The notes under the pieces are model-generated. The model saw nothing but the letters and a program-made list of their open reading frames with translations. It was not told where the DNA came from and ran no database searches. The position numbers were made by a program, and so were the translations under genes. A DNA stretch of 64,000 nt from Streptomyces sp. NBC_01498 (lineage in GTDB: Bacteria > Actinomycetota > Actinomycetes > Streptomycetales > Streptomycetaceae), in NCBI RefSeq assembly GCF_036327775.1, contig NZ_CP109598.1:4724001-4788000 (forward strand), given 5' to 3'. Positions 51,872-61,041 of this stretch are shown here, piece by piece (position 1 is the first letter of the stretch; the number at the start of each line of letters is the position of its first letter).

Positions 51872-52636
51872 ATGTCCGTCTTCCTGTCCGGCTTCGCCAC
51901 CCTGGTCGGGCACCTCGCCGACCTGCTCCAGCCGCTGTTCCACGGCGGCGCGACCGCCGCGGCGATCATCCTGTTCACCGCCTGCGTACGGCTCGCCGTC
52001 CACCCGCTCTCCCGCGCGGCGGCCCGGGGCCAGAAGGCCCGCACCCGGCTCTCGCCGCAGATCGCCGACCTGCGCAAGAAGCACGCCAAGAACCCCGACC
52101 GCCTCCAGAAGGCGATCATCGAACTGCACCAGAAGGAGCAGGTCTCACCGCTCTCGGGCTGCCTGCCGAGCCTGCTCCAGCTGCCCGCGTTCTTCCTGAT
52201 GTACCACCTGTTCTCCAGCCGGCGGATCGGCGGCGAACCCAACAGCCTCCTCGGCCACTCCCTGGGCGCCGCGCCCCTCGGCGACCGCTGGAAGGACGCC
52301 CTCGCGGACGGCGGGATCTTCGGCGGGGCGGGGCTGGTGTACGTCGCGCTCTTCGCGATCGTGCTGGCCGTCGCCACCTTCAACTACCGGCGTGCGAAGC
52401 AGCAGATGGCCGCCATGCCGACACCGGCGGCCGGCGCGGGCGGACAGCCGGTACCCGGCATGGGCGCGATGACCAAGCTGATGCCGCTGCTCTCCTTCGC
52501 GACGCTCCTCACGGTGGGCGTGGTGCCGCTGGCCGCCGCGCTGTACGTCGTGACCAGCACCACCTGGAGCGCCGTCGAACGCTACTTCCTGTACCGGGAC
52601 GCCCCGGCCGCCGGGGCGCTGGCGCCCGTCACCTGA
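51872..52636 (+). CDS. yidC: YidC/Oxa1-family membrane insertase (short paralogue)
   Basis: 254-aa insertase that integrates membrane proteins. The conserved core is FTACVRLAVHPLSRAAARGQ, a charged coiled loop (IADLRKKHAKNPDRLQKAII), GCLPSLLQLPAFFLMYHLF and the late LPLLSFATLL helix. The main Streptomyces YidC beside rpmH/dnaA is about 430 aa; this one is a short paralogue. The hydrophilic-groove arginine (CVR) is kept. Confidence 0.93.
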   Translation: MSVFLSGFATLVGHLADLLQPLFHGGATAAAIILFTACVRLAVHPLSRAAARGQKARTRLSPQIADLRKKHAKNPDRLQKAIIELHQKEQVSPLSGCLPSLLQLPAFFLMYHLFSSRRIGGEPNSLLGHSLGAAPLGDRWKDALADGGIFGGAGLVYVALFAIVLAVATFNYRRAKQQMAAMPTPAAGAGGQPVPGMGAMTKLMPLLSFATLLTVGVVPLAAALYVVTSTTWSAVERYFLYRDAPAAGALAPVT

Positions 52637-52763
52637 CGAGTCGGGTCGTCCGCGAGGCGCCGTCCGGTCCGGCGAGGAGCCGCCCGGTCGGCGTGGGGCG
52701 CCCGGTCCAGAGGATGAACGGGGTCTTGCGGAGTGATCGGATGTCTTGGAGGATCGGCCAGTC

Positions 52764-52797
52764 CGCCGACGGCCGCGACCCGCCGACGGCCGCGACC
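52764..52797. repeat. Two tandem 17-bp repeats
   Basis: CGCCGACGGCCGCGACC is present twice head to tail (52764-52780 and 52781-52797), about 70 bases before the FAH gene start. No function is evident. Confidence 0.7.
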
Positions 52798-52865
52798 GTC
52801 GGCGGCCCCCGCTCGACCAGGTCGATCCGCTCGACCGGAGCGCGACCAGAGGGAGAAAACAGACC

Positions 52866-53723
52866 ATGAAGCTGCTGCGTGTCGGTACGGCGGGTGCGGA
52901 GCGCCCGGCGCTGCTCGACCAGGACGGGACCCTGCGGGACCTGTCCGGCCTGGTCCCGGACATCGACGGCGCGCTGCTCGCCGACGACGCCGCGCTGGAC
53001 CGGGTACGGGCCGCCGCCGCCTCCGGTGACCTGCCCGTCCTGGACACGGCCGGACTGCGCACCGGCCCGCCGGTCGCCCGGATCGGCAAGATCGTGTGCA
53101 TCGGGCTGAACTACCACGACCACGCGCGCGAGACCGGGGCGGACATCCCGACCGAGCCGATCATCTTCTTCAAGGCGGCGGACACGGTGGTCGGCCCGGA
53201 GGACACCGTTCTCGTCCCGCGCACGAGCGTCAAGACGGACTGGGAGGTCGAACTGGCCGTCGTCATCGGCCGTACCGCCCGCTACCTCGCCTCCCACGAG
53301 GAGGCGCTGGCGCACGTCGCGGGCTACGCCGTCTCGCACGACGTGTCCGAGCGCGCGTTCCAGATCGAGCGCGGCGGCCAGTGGGACAAGGGCAAGAACT
53401 GCGAGACGTTCAACCCGTTCGGCCCGTGGCTCGTGACGGCCGACGAGGTGCCGGACCCGCAGGCGCTGTCGCTCACGCTGTCCGTCAACGGCGAGCGGAA
53501 GCAGGACGGCACGACGGCCGAGCAGATCTTCCCGGTGGCCGAAGTGGTGCGCTACGTCAGCCAGTTCATGACGCTCTACCCGGGCGACGTCATCAACACC
53601 GGTACGCCGGCGGGTGTGGCGCTCGGGCAGCCGGAGCCGAAGCCGTATCTGCGGGCCGGGGACGTCGTCGAGCTGGAGATCAGCGGGCTCGGGCGGCAGC
53701 GTCAGGTGTTCCAGGACGCGTGA
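52866..53723 (+). CDS. Fumarylacetoacetate hydrolase family protein
   Basis: 285-aa enzyme of the FAH fold, acting on acylpyruvate-type or 2-keto substrates. IGKIVCIGLNYHDHARETG starts the domain, and the metal site is visible in DWEVELAVVIGR and the earlier EPIIFFK; NTGTPAGVALG is the conserved late loop. It contains the SHDVSERAFQIERGGQWDKG segment typical of the actinobacterial members. The precise substrate is unknown. Confidence 0.92.
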   Translation: MKLLRVGTAGAERPALLDQDGTLRDLSGLVPDIDGALLADDAALDRVRAAAASGDLPVLDTAGLRTGPPVARIGKIVCIGLNYHDHARETGADIPTEPIIFFKAADTVVGPEDTVLVPRTSVKTDWEVELAVVIGRTARYLASHEEALAHVAGYAVSHDVSERAFQIERGGQWDKGKNCETFNPFGPWLVTADEVPDPQALSLTLSVNGERKQDGTTAEQIFPVAEVVRYVSQFMTLYPGDVINTGTPAGVALGQPEPKPYLRAGDVVELEISGLGRQRQVFQDA

Positions 53724-53832
53724 CGTACGGGAGGCGGGAGTCGGGTGGCGGGAGAGGGGATGCCGGGGGCGTGACTCGCCTTGCGGAACGGGGTAGTCGG
53801 CGGGGCCCGACCGACGAGAGGCATGAGGCGTC

Positions 53833-54477
53833 GTGATGTCCGACGCGTTGTCGAACGGGCCGCCGCACGCCGGGCCTTCCCCGCCGGCCACCGGCCGGTG
53901 GACCGTCGACCTCTGGTTCGACCCCGCCTGCCCCCTCAGCCGTGTCACCGCGGACTGGCTCGTCACCGTCGCCGCCCGGCGCCCCGTCGACATCCGGTGG
54001 CGCGTGATGAGCCTGTCCGTCCTGAACGAAGGCAGGGACGTCGACCCCGAGGGCGACGAACACGGCTACCTCTGGATTCCCGCCCGGGTCTGCGTCGCCG
54101 TACGGAACGCGTACGGGCACAAGGCCCTCAGCGAGCTGTACGACGCCCTGTGGACCGCGCCGGGGGGCGGGCGGCGCGAGTGGGTCGGCGACCTCGCCGA
54201 GGGCCTGGAGGCGGCCGGGCTCCCGAAGTCCCTGGCCGCCGCCGGGCACACCACCGACCACGACACGGCGCTGCGCGCCTCGCACGGGGAAGCCATGAGC
54301 CTGGTCGCCGGCGAGGTGGGTACACCCGTCCTGGCCGTCACCCGTCCGGACGGGCGGCGGCACGCGTTCTTCGGGCCCGTCCTCACCCGAGTGCCCGGTG
54401 AGGACGACGCGTTGCGACTGTGGGAGGGCACGCTCCTGGTGGCGAGCGTGCCGGGGTTCCGCGAGATCAAGACCTGA
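53833..54477 (+). CDS. DsbA-family protein, CxxS active site (Rv2466c-like)
   Basis: 214-aa DsbA-fold protein of the mycothiol-dependent reductase type. The active-site segment is VDLWFDPACPLSRVTADWLV, where the second Cys of a CPxC motif is Ser (C33-PL-S36). That suggests monothiol chemistry with mycothiol. VGTPVLAVTRPDGRRHAFFGPVL, shown here in part, holds the cis-proline (TP). No signal peptide, so cytoplasmic. The family reduces nitro compounds or protects against oxidants in Mycobacterium. Confidence 0.85.
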   Translation: MMSDALSNGPPHAGPSPPATGRWTVDLWFDPACPLSRVTADWLVTVAARRPVDIRWRVMSLSVLNEGRDVDPEGDEHGYLWIPARVCVAVRNAYGHKALSELYDALWTAPGGGRREWVGDLAEGLEAAGLPKSLAAAGHTTDHDTALRASHGEAMSLVAGEVGTPVLAVTRPDGRRHAFFGPVLTRVPGEDDALRLWEGTLLVASVPGFREIKT

Positions 54478-54581
54478 CGGCGGGACTTGGCGACAAGGCT
54501 GACGGCAGGACCTGACGGAGCGTCAATGCGCGGCCGGTGCAGGTGGCTTCAACGAGGCCGGGCGTGCCGGTGCACCAGGCT

Positions 54582-55088
54582 TCACCGTTGTGCGGCGTCC
54601 TCCTGTGTCCGGCTCAGCAACCGCTCCAGGGCCTGCACCACCAGGGCGTGGTCCTCCTCCTGCGGCAGGCCCGAGACCGTCACCGAGCCGACAACTCCCG
54701 CGCCCTCCACGGCGATCGGGAACGAACCGCCGTGCGCCGCGTACCGGTCCGGGTCCAGGCGCGCGGAGTCCTCGAACGTGGTGCCCTTGGCGCGGCAGCG
54801 CGTACCGACCAGGAACGAACTCGCGCCGTAACGCTCCACCACCCGGCGCTTGCGGTCGATCCAGGCGTCGTTGTCCGCCGACGAACCCGGCAGCGCGCAG
54901 TGGAACAGCTGCTGGGCGCCACGCCGGATGTCTATCGCCACCGGCGCGCCGCGCTCGCGCGAGAGCTGGACGAGCAGGCTCCCGAGCTCCCACGCGTCGT
55001 CGTAGGTGAAGCGGGGCAGCACCAACCGCCGCTCCTGCGCCTCCAGTTCGGCCACCGTGGGGAAGTCGCGGCCCTCGGACCCGGTCAT
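54582..55088 (-). CDS. UPF0303/haem-degrading-domain protein (GlcG/HbpS-like)
   Basis: 168-aa protein. AVAIDIRRGAQQLFHCALPG-type and GGSFPIAVEGAGVVGSVTVS segments identify the GlcG/HbpS fold, close to UPF0303. Its start ATG at 55088 overlaps the oxidoreductase stop as ATGA, so the two are co-translated. A cofactor-binding or sensing function is possible. It is part of an operon controlled together with the oxidoreductase by the ROK-side palindrome. Confidence 0.85.
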   Translation of the reverse strand: MTGSEGRDFPTVAELEAQERRLVLPRFTYDDAWELGSLLVQLSRERGAPVAIDIRRGAQQLFHCALPGSSADNDAWIDRKRRVVERYGASSFLVGTRCRAKGTTFEDSARLDPDRYAAHGGSFPIAVEGAGVVGSVTVSGLPQEEDHALVVQALERLLSRTQEDAAQR

Positions 55089-56188
55089 GACGACGCCCCG
55101 ATGGTGACCGTGACGCCCTCGCGGGCGGAGCAGCGGGCCGCCTCCAGCACATCCAGCGTGGCGGCTGCCTCGTGCGCGCTCACCGGCGGCGCCGTGCCTT
55201 CCCGGAGGGCCCGCGCGACGGACGCGTAGAACGCGGGGTAGTCGCCGGGCACGCTCTCCACCGGGTGGCCGCCGCCCGTCGCGGGCGACTCGCCCGAGCC
55301 GAGCCGGCCCCACAGCGCCTCGGGCTCCGTGCCCCAGTTCCCCTCCGTCTTCGGGGTGTTGGGGCGCCTGCCGTCGCGCAGGTCGGCCTCCTGCGGGTCC
55401 AGGCCGTACTTCACGTAGCCCGCCTTCGAGCCCAGCACCCGGAAGCGCGGCCCGAGTTGGGCCGTCGTGGCGCTGACGTAAAGATGCGAGCGGACACCGC
55501 CGGTGTGGGTGATCGCGACGAAGGTGTCGTCGTCGGCGGCGGCACCGGGCCTGCGTACGTCGGACTCCGCGTACACGGACGCCGCCGGACCGAAGAGCAC
55601 CAGCGCCTGGTCCACGACATGGCTGCCCAGGTCGTACAGCAGTCCTCCGATCTCTTCCGGCGCTCCCGACTCCCGCCAGCCGCCCTTGGTCTCCGGCCGC
55701 CACCGCTCGAAGCGTGACTCGAAGCGCTGGACGTCGCCGAGCCGGCCTTCCTTGACGAGGCGGGCGAGAGTGAGGAAGTCGTTGTCCCAGCGGCGGTTCT
55801 GGAAGACGGAGAGCAGCAGACCCCGCTCCTCGGCGAGCGCGGCCAGAGCGCGCGCCTCGGCGGCGGTCCCGGCGATCGGCTTGTCCACGACGACCGGCAG
55901 CCCCGCCGTCAGCGCGGCCGTGGCGATCGGGACATGCGTCTTGTTCGGCGACGCGATCACGACCAGGTCCAGCTGGCCGGCCCGCGCCCACAACTCGTCG
56001 GGCGAGGCCGCGAAGCGGACGTCGGGGAACTCGGTGCGCGCCTGCTCCTGGCGCTCGGGGTTCGAGGTCACGACGGTGTCCAGGACGAGATCCCGGGTCG
56101 CCGAGATCAGCGGGGCGTGGAAGACGGAGCCCGCGAGGCCGTAGCCCACGAGTGCGACGCGCAGAGGAGGGGTACCGGTGGAGGTCAT
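55085..56188 (-). CDS. Gfo/Idh/MocA family oxidoreductase
   Basis: 367-aa NAD(P)-dependent sugar or inositol dehydrogenase relative. The Rossmann signature is VALVGYGLAGSVFHAPLI, and the catalytic region contains DKPIAGTAAEARALAALAE (EKP-type lysine). The C-terminal domain has GGLLYDLGSHVVDQALVLFG with the conserved aspartate and histidine. ATG at 56188 chosen; a GTG nine bases earlier is possible. It is divergent from a ROK regulator with a shared palindrome, so sugar-controlled expression is likely. Confidence 0.93.
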   Translation of the reverse strand: MTSTGTPPLRVALVGYGLAGSVFHAPLISATRDLVLDTVVTSNPERQEQARTEFPDVRFAASPDELWARAGQLDLVVIASPNKTHVPIATAALTAGLPVVVDKPIAGTAAEARALAALAEERGLLLSVFQNRRWDNDFLTLARLVKEGRLGDVQRFESRFERWRPETKGGWRESGAPEEIGGLLYDLGSHVVDQALVLFGPAASVYAESDVRRPGAAADDDTFVAITHTGGVRSHLYVSATTAQLGPRFRVLGSKAGYVKYGLDPQEADLRDGRRPNTPKTEGNWGTEPEALWGRLGSGESPATGGGHPVESVPGDYPAFYASVARALREGTAPPVSAHEAAATLDVLEAARCSAREGVTVTIGASS

Positions 56189-56194
56189 GCGTGC

Positions 56195-56221
56195 CACTTA
56201 AGCAACGGTGTTGCCATAGTG
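56195..56221. promoter_or_regulatory. 27-bp palindrome, likely ROK operator
   Basis: CACT (56195-56198), GCAAC (56202-56206), GTTGC (56210-56214) and AGTG (56218-56221) are arranged symmetrically around position 56208. It lies between the oxidoreductase start and the ROK start. Confidence 0.8.
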
Positions 56222-56244
56222 CAAGCGCGCGGGACAATGACCGG

Positions 56245-57609
56245 GTGAACAACGGTGGCGGGCAGCACGGCGGTCGTGGCAGCGGCGACGGCAAGGGGTA
56301 CGGATATGGCGACGTACCGGGTGAGGGGCGTGGCGTCGTGGCCGGGGAGTCGGCCCGGTCCGTACCGGCGGGCGTCCGCGCGGGTGCGGGTGCGGGTACG
56401 GGCGCGGCTACAGGTGCGGGCACGGGTCAGGGGCCGGCGGGAGCCGGTGCGAATCTGCCGTCCCTGCGCAGCCACAACTCCGCCCTGGTCCTCGACCTGC
56501 TCCGTACGGCGGGGGAGGGCGGCATCAGCCGGCTGGAACTCGCCGAGTCCACCGGCCTCACCCCGCAGGCGGTCAGCAAGATCACGGCCAGACTGCGCGC
56601 GGAGGGCCTGGCGGCCGGGGCCGGGCAGCGGGCGTCGACCGGTGGCAAGCCCCGGACCGTGCTCCGTCTCGTTCCCGCCGCCGCGCACGCCGTCGGACTC
56701 CATCTGGACCGCGACGAACTGACCGCCGTCGTGGTCGACCTCGCGGGCACCACGGTCGCCTCGCGCACGGTGCCGTTCGACCTGGGCGCCGGTGCGGCGG
56801 AGGTCGTCGGGACGGCGGCCGAACAGGTCGAGTCGGTACGGGTGGATGCGGCGGCTCTCCGTCCGAACGATCCCGGCACCGGACCCGCCGGGAGCCCGGA
56901 CCCCTCGCCCGGCCGCTCGCCGGCCGCCGCGCCCGGCCGGCTGCTGGGCGTCGGCGTCGCCATGCCGGGCCCGCTCGACCACACCACCGGTGTTCTCCAG
57001 CGGGTCACCGGCTTCCCGAAGTGGGACGGCTTCCCGCTGCGCGACGCGCTCGCCGCCCGCCTCGGCCTGCCCGTCGTCCTCGACAAGGACACCAACGCCG
57101 CCGCCCTCGGCCTCGCACTGCGCGCGCCCGGCGACTCGTTCGCGTACCTCCACCTCGGTACGGGCCTGGGCGCCGGACTGGTGCTGGGCGGCGCGCTCTA
57201 CCGGGGCGAGCGCACCGGCGCGGGCGAGTTCGGGCACCAGGTCATCCAGCTCGACGGACCGCCGTGCGACTGCGGCAACCGAGGCTGTATCGAGGCGCTC
57301 TGTCTGGCGGCCGTCGCGCGCGGCGACCTGGCGGAGGCGGCGCGGGTACTGGGCGCCGGGGCGGCCAATCTCGTCGGGCTGCTCGACATCGACCGGGTGC
57401 TGCTCGGGGGGCGCGCCGTGGCCGCCGCCCGGGAACAGTTCGTCACGGGAGTCGGAGCCGTACTCGAAGAGCGTGCGCGCGGGCCGTTCGTCCCGGTGGT
57501 ACCGGCCGACTGCGGCACGCACCCGGTCGCCGAGGGCGCGGCGCAGCTGGTGCTCGCGCCCGTGTTCGGGCACGCGCGGGTCTTCGGGCGGGGGCTGCCG
57601 GGGCGGTAG
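56245..57609 (+). CDS. ROK-family transcriptional regulator
   Basis: 454 aa from GTG 56245. A Gly/Ala-rich N-terminal tail of about 70 residues is followed by a winged-helix domain (LDLLRTAGEGGISRLELAES, TGLTPQAVSKITARLRAEG). The ROK sugar-kinase-like domain has DKDTNAAALGLALRAP, LGTGLGAGLVLGGALYRG and the zinc motif GHQVIQLDGPPCDCGNRGCIE (shown in part). It probably represses the divergent oxidoreductase/GlcG-like operon. Confidence 0.92.
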   Translation: MNNGGGQHGGRGSGDGKGYGYGDVPGEGRGVVAGESARSVPAGVRAGAGAGTGAATGAGTGQGPAGAGANLPSLRSHNSALVLDLLRTAGEGGISRLELAESTGLTPQAVSKITARLRAEGLAAGAGQRASTGGKPRTVLRLVPAAAHAVGLHLDRDELTAVVVDLAGTTVASRTVPFDLGAGAAEVVGTAAEQVESVRVDAAALRPNDPGTGPAGSPDPSPGRSPAAAPGRLLGVGVAMPGPLDHTTGVLQRVTGFPKWDGFPLRDALAARLGLPVVLDKDTNAAALGLALRAPGDSFAYLHLGTGLGAGLVLGGALYRGERTGAGEFGHQVIQLDGPPCDCGNRGCIEALCLAAVARGDLAEAARVLGAGAANLVGLLDIDRVLLGGRAVAAAREQFVTGVGAVLEERARGPFVPVVPADCGTHPVAEGAAQLVLAPVFGHARVFGRGLPGR

Positions 57610-57833
57610 CGCGGTGAGACGGGGTGGAGGCAGGCGCCGGGGCGCGGACGGGGGCTCGGACTTGGGCGCGGGCACGGGCAGGCGGGGCCGTTGGGGCGTA
57701 TTCGTACGATTTTCCGACCCTGGATGGACGTGGCTCCCGTGCCGGGCGGCCGGCCCGTGGCAGCGTCGGGGCTTCCCCTGTCCCCTCTCCCCGCCCTGTC
57801 GCCCCGTCTCTCCGCATCGGCAAAGGCCCCCTC

Positions 57834-58862
57834 ATGCGAACCACGCGACTGCGCCCCGCCCTCGTCACCGGAGTCCTCGGAGCCGCCGGCGCCGTCGGGG
57901 TGACCACCGGCACGATCGTGCCCGCCTCGCTGCCCGCGCCGACGGCGAACGCCGCTGTGGCGGATGCGGGAGCGGGCGACGGGCCGGGGCGCGGCCCCGG
58001 AGCCGACCGGCAGCCGACCTGCGGCAAGGTGTCCGAGCGGGACTTCCCCCTCCGGGCGCGCATCCACGACGGCCCCGGCGCGTACGTCGCCGGCGGAGGG
58101 CCGGGCACCTGGTCCGTCGATCTCGTCAACGGCACCGGCGAGACGTGCCACAACATCCACCCGGTCATCGTTCTCGCCGACCGGCACCGGTCCCTCACCG
58201 ACGCCCAGGTCCGGCTCCAGCTCACCGACGACAAGGGCCGGTGGCGGGCCATGTCCCTGGAGACGTCGGACGAGCACGAGACGATCGGCGTCCTGGAAGG
58301 CGACTTCGCGGGCTTCGCGGTACCGGCCCGGGGGACCGTCACCGTACGGGTGCGGCTGGCGTTCACGGATGCCGCCGAGGCCAACACGGTCGTGGCGAAC
58401 GCGGCGACGGTGCAGCGGCGCGGCGGTGACGGCGACTGGGTGGGGGAGTCGAACGCGTACCGCTTCTCCGTGGACGACGCGGCGGGAAACCGGGGCCGGG
58501 ACCGGCAGCAGAGCCAGGACCAGGTCCCGGAGCCGGACCCGGACCCCGGAAGCGGTGACGGCCCCCGTACCCCCGCCCCCGCCCGTACGCCCCTCGAAAG
58601 CACCGAAAGCACCGAAAGCACCGAGCGCACGGAGGACTCCAGCGCCTCCGGCGCGGGCCGCACCCCCGCCCCCACCCTCACCTCCACCCCCAACTCCGGT
58701 CACCGCGAGGACACTTCGCTCCCCCCCGGTATCGGCTCCCTCGCCGACACCGGTGGACGCTCCGCACGTTCCGTCGCCGGCCCCGCGATCGCCGCCGCCG
58801 CGCTCCTGTTCTCCGGTGCCGCCCTGCTCCTCCGCGCCCGTCACCTGCGCAACCGCCCCTGA
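57834..58862 (+). CDS. Cell-surface protein with LAxTG sorting signal
   Basis: 342-aa exported protein. A signal peptide (about residues 1-40, ending TANAAVA) precedes a beta-rich domain with a cysteine pair (PTCGKVSERDF and GETCHNIHPV). A Pro/Ser/Thr spacer with an ESTESTEST repeat follows. The C-terminus is a sorting signal: LADTG at about 303, a hydrophobic helix and RARHLRNRP. LAxTG is recognised by class E sortases in Streptomyces, so it should be covalently anchored to the wall. The function is unknown. Confidence 0.85.
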   Translation: MRTTRLRPALVTGVLGAAGAVGVTTGTIVPASLPAPTANAAVADAGAGDGPGRGPGADRQPTCGKVSERDFPLRARIHDGPGAYVAGGGPGTWSVDLVNGTGETCHNIHPVIVLADRHRSLTDAQVRLQLTDDKGRWRAMSLETSDEHETIGVLEGDFAGFAVPARGTVTVRVRLAFTDAAEANTVVANAATVQRRGGDGDWVGESNAYRFSVDDAAGNRGRDRQQSQDQVPEPDPDPGSGDGPRTPAPARTPLESTESTESTERTEDSSASGAGRTPAPTLTSTPNSGHREDTSLPPGIGSLADTGGRSARSVAGPAIAAAALLFSGAALLLRARHLRNRP

Positions 58863-59070
58863 ACGCCGTCCGATCCATGCGTGAGCGCCGCCGGAGTGCC
58901 CGGCGGGCGGTACCCTCATGGTCGTCCTGGGCCTGAACGAAGCGACATCGCCATTTCCGCGGGTCCCTAGGCGATCTACGGGTGGTGAGCGGGCGTGTCG
59001 GTGCACAGCGGTACGGGACGTCGCCCGGCCCCGCCCCGAGCCACCGTCCGCTAGGAGATACCGAGCCGTC

Positions 59071-60177
59071 ATGCCCAGCAACTCCCGCCCCGTCAGACCC
59101 GGCAGCACCTTCGCTCTGCGTCGTACGCCGTTCACCGCCGTCGTCGGCGGCCTCGGCGCCCTCGTTCTCACCGCCTCGCTCGCCGGATGCGGCGGAGGTT
59201 CGGGCGCCTCCGAGGCGCCGGTCGTCACCGTCTACAGCGCCGACGGCCTCAAGGGGGTCAAGAACGACGGCTGGTACGACCAGGTGTTCGCGGACTTCGA
59301 GAAGGAGACCGGGATCAAGGTGACATACGCGGAGGGCGGTTCCGGCGAGATGGTGGACCGCGCCGCCGGGGAGAAGGACAACCCCCGCGCGGACGTCATC
59401 ATCGCTCTGCCGCCGTACATCCAACACGCGGAGAGACTGGGCCTGTTGGCGCCGTACGAGCCCAAGGGCTCGGAGCGGGTGCACGGTTCGGGCAAGTCGA
59501 CGCGGGACCGGTGGGTGTCCGTCGTCAACAACTACTTCGGGTTCGTGTACAACACGAAGGAATTGAAGGACCCTCCGGTCACCTGGGAGGAACTGCTGGA
59601 CCCCAAGTACGAGGGCAAGCTCCAGTACTCCACCCCCGGGGTCGCGGGCGACGGCACGGGTCTCCTCATCAAGGCCATGGAGGACTTCGGCGGCGAGAAG
59701 CCGGCGATGGACTATCTCCGGAAGCTCGAAAAGAACAACATCGGCCCCACGCCCTCCACCTTCAAGCTCGCGGCCAAGGTCGACAAGGGCGAGATCCTGG
59801 TGGCCAACGGCGACGTGCAGACGAACTTCGAGCAGTCCAAGTCCCTGCCCAACCTGGGAATCTGGTTCCCGGCGCGGGAGGGCGGCGAGCCGACCACGTT
59901 CGCCATGTACTACGGCGCCGGGCTCGCCGAGGGCGCCCCGCACAGCGAGAACGGCAAGAAGCTGCTCGACCACATGCTCACCGAGAAGGCGCAGAAGCAG
60001 GTCAGCGGCATCGGCGGCGGCTTCCCCGCGCGCACGGACGTCAGGCCCACGGACGAGAACGCCATCGAACTGGCCGGGCTGATGGACGGCATCCAGCTCT
60101 TCGAGCCCAACTGGCAGCGCATAGAGCCCAGCCTCGACGGCTACATCGACTCCTGGAAGGACGCCACCGGCAACTGA
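59071..60177 (+). CDS. Substrate-binding lipoprotein, 2-aminoethylphosphonate type
   Basis: 368-aa lipoprotein with lipobox LAGC at about residue 42. The mature part begins VTVYSADGLKGVKNDGWYDQ and FADFEKETGIKVTYAEGGSG, close to iron or phosphonate binding proteins annotated as 2-aminoethylphosphonate receptors. ADVIIALPPYIQHAE and GIWFPAREGGEPTTFAMYYG are further family marks. No ATPase or permease gene follows in this window, so its partners are elsewhere or lost. The ligand is uncertain between ferric iron and phosphonate. Confidence 0.87.
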   Translation: MPSNSRPVRPGSTFALRRTPFTAVVGGLGALVLTASLAGCGGGSGASEAPVVTVYSADGLKGVKNDGWYDQVFADFEKETGIKVTYAEGGSGEMVDRAAGEKDNPRADVIIALPPYIQHAERLGLLAPYEPKGSERVHGSGKSTRDRWVSVVNNYFGFVYNTKELKDPPVTWEELLDPKYEGKLQYSTPGVAGDGTGLLIKAMEDFGGEKPAMDYLRKLEKNNIGPTPSTFKLAAKVDKGEILVANGDVQTNFEQSKSLPNLGIWFPAREGGEPTTFAMYYGAGLAEGAPHSENGKKLLDHMLTEKAQKQVSGIGGGFPARTDVRPTDENAIELAGLMDGIQLFEPNWQRIEPSLDGYIDSWKDATGN

Positions 60178-60205
60178 ACGGCCCCGGCCGCCTTGTTGCC
60201 GCCCC

Positions 60206-60236
60206 GGGCCCGGCCGACGACGTACCGGCCGGGCCC
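60206..60236. terminator. Bidirectional terminator, binding protein / HAD gene
   Basis: Perfect 10-bp stem GGGCCCGGCC (60206-60215) and GGCCGGGCCC (60227-60236) between convergent genes. Confidence 0.8.
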
Positions 60237-60261
60237 GTCGTCGCCACTGCTGAGGCGTTGA

Positions 60262-61041
60262 TCAGACGTAGCCGATCAGGTCGGCGATCGAGTCCACGAC
60301 CTTCGACGGCCCATACGGGAAGCGGTCCATCTCGCCCGGCTGAGTGACTCCGGTCAGGACGAGGAAGGTCTGCATACCGGCCTCCAGGCCCGCGAGCACA
60401 TCCGTGTCCATACGGTCGCCGATCATGGCCGACGTCTCCGAGTGGGCCCCGATCGCGTTCAGGCCGGCCCGCATCATCAGCGGGTTCGGCTTGCCGACGA
60501 AGTACGGCTTCTTTCCCGTCGCCGCGGTGATCAGCGCCGCGACGGCCCCCGTGGCCGGAAGTGCGCCCTCGGTGGAAGGGCCGGTCTCGTCGGGGTTCGT
60601 GGCGATGAAGCGGGCCCCGTTGTTGATGAGCCGCACCGCCTTCGTCATGGCCTCGAACGAGTAGGTCCGGGTCTCGCCGAGAATCACGAAGTCGGGCTCG
60701 GTGTCCGTCAGGACGTACCCGATCTCGTGCAGGGCGGTCGTCAGACCAGCCTCGCCGATGACGTAGGCGGTGCCGCCGGGGCGCTGGTCGTTGAGGAACT
60801 GTGCGGTGGCGAGAGCGGAGGTCCAGATGTTCTCCACCGGCACGTCCAGCCCCATGCGACGCAGTCGGGCGTGCAGGTCGCGCTGGGTATAGATCGAGTT
60901 GTTGGTGAGGACGAGGAAGGGCTTCCCGGACTCCTTGAGCCGTTTGAGAAAGTCCTCCGCCCCGGGAATCGGCACACCCTCGTGAAGCAGGACGCCGTCC
61001 ATGTCGGTCAGCCACGACTCGATGGGCTTGCGGTCTGCCAT
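60262..61041 (-). CDS. HAD-IIA family sugar-phosphatase (NagD-like)
   Basis: 259-aa phosphatase. Motif I is [13 protein letters not shown] (nucleophile and acid Asp), motif [10 protein letters not shown], motif III K in [11 protein letters not shown] and motif [14 protein letters not shown]. The cap insertion is the IIA type. NagD-like enzymes dephosphorylate nucleotides or sugar phosphates. It is convergent with the phosphonate-type binding protein, but its motifs do not match phosphonatase, so a shared pathway is not established. Confidence 0.93.
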   Translation of the reverse strand: MADRKPIESWLTDMDGVLLHEGVPIPGAEDFLKRLKESGKPFLVLTNNSIYTQRDLHARLRRMGLDVPVENIWTSALATAQFLNDQRPGGTAYVIGEAGLTTALHEIGYVLTDTEPDFVILGETRTYSFEAMTKAVRLINNGARFIATNPDETGPSTEGALPATGAVAALITAATGKKPYFVGKPNPLMMRAGLNAIGAHSETSAMIGDRMDTDVLAGLEAGMQTFLVLTGVTQPGEMDRFPYGPSKVVDSIADLIGYV

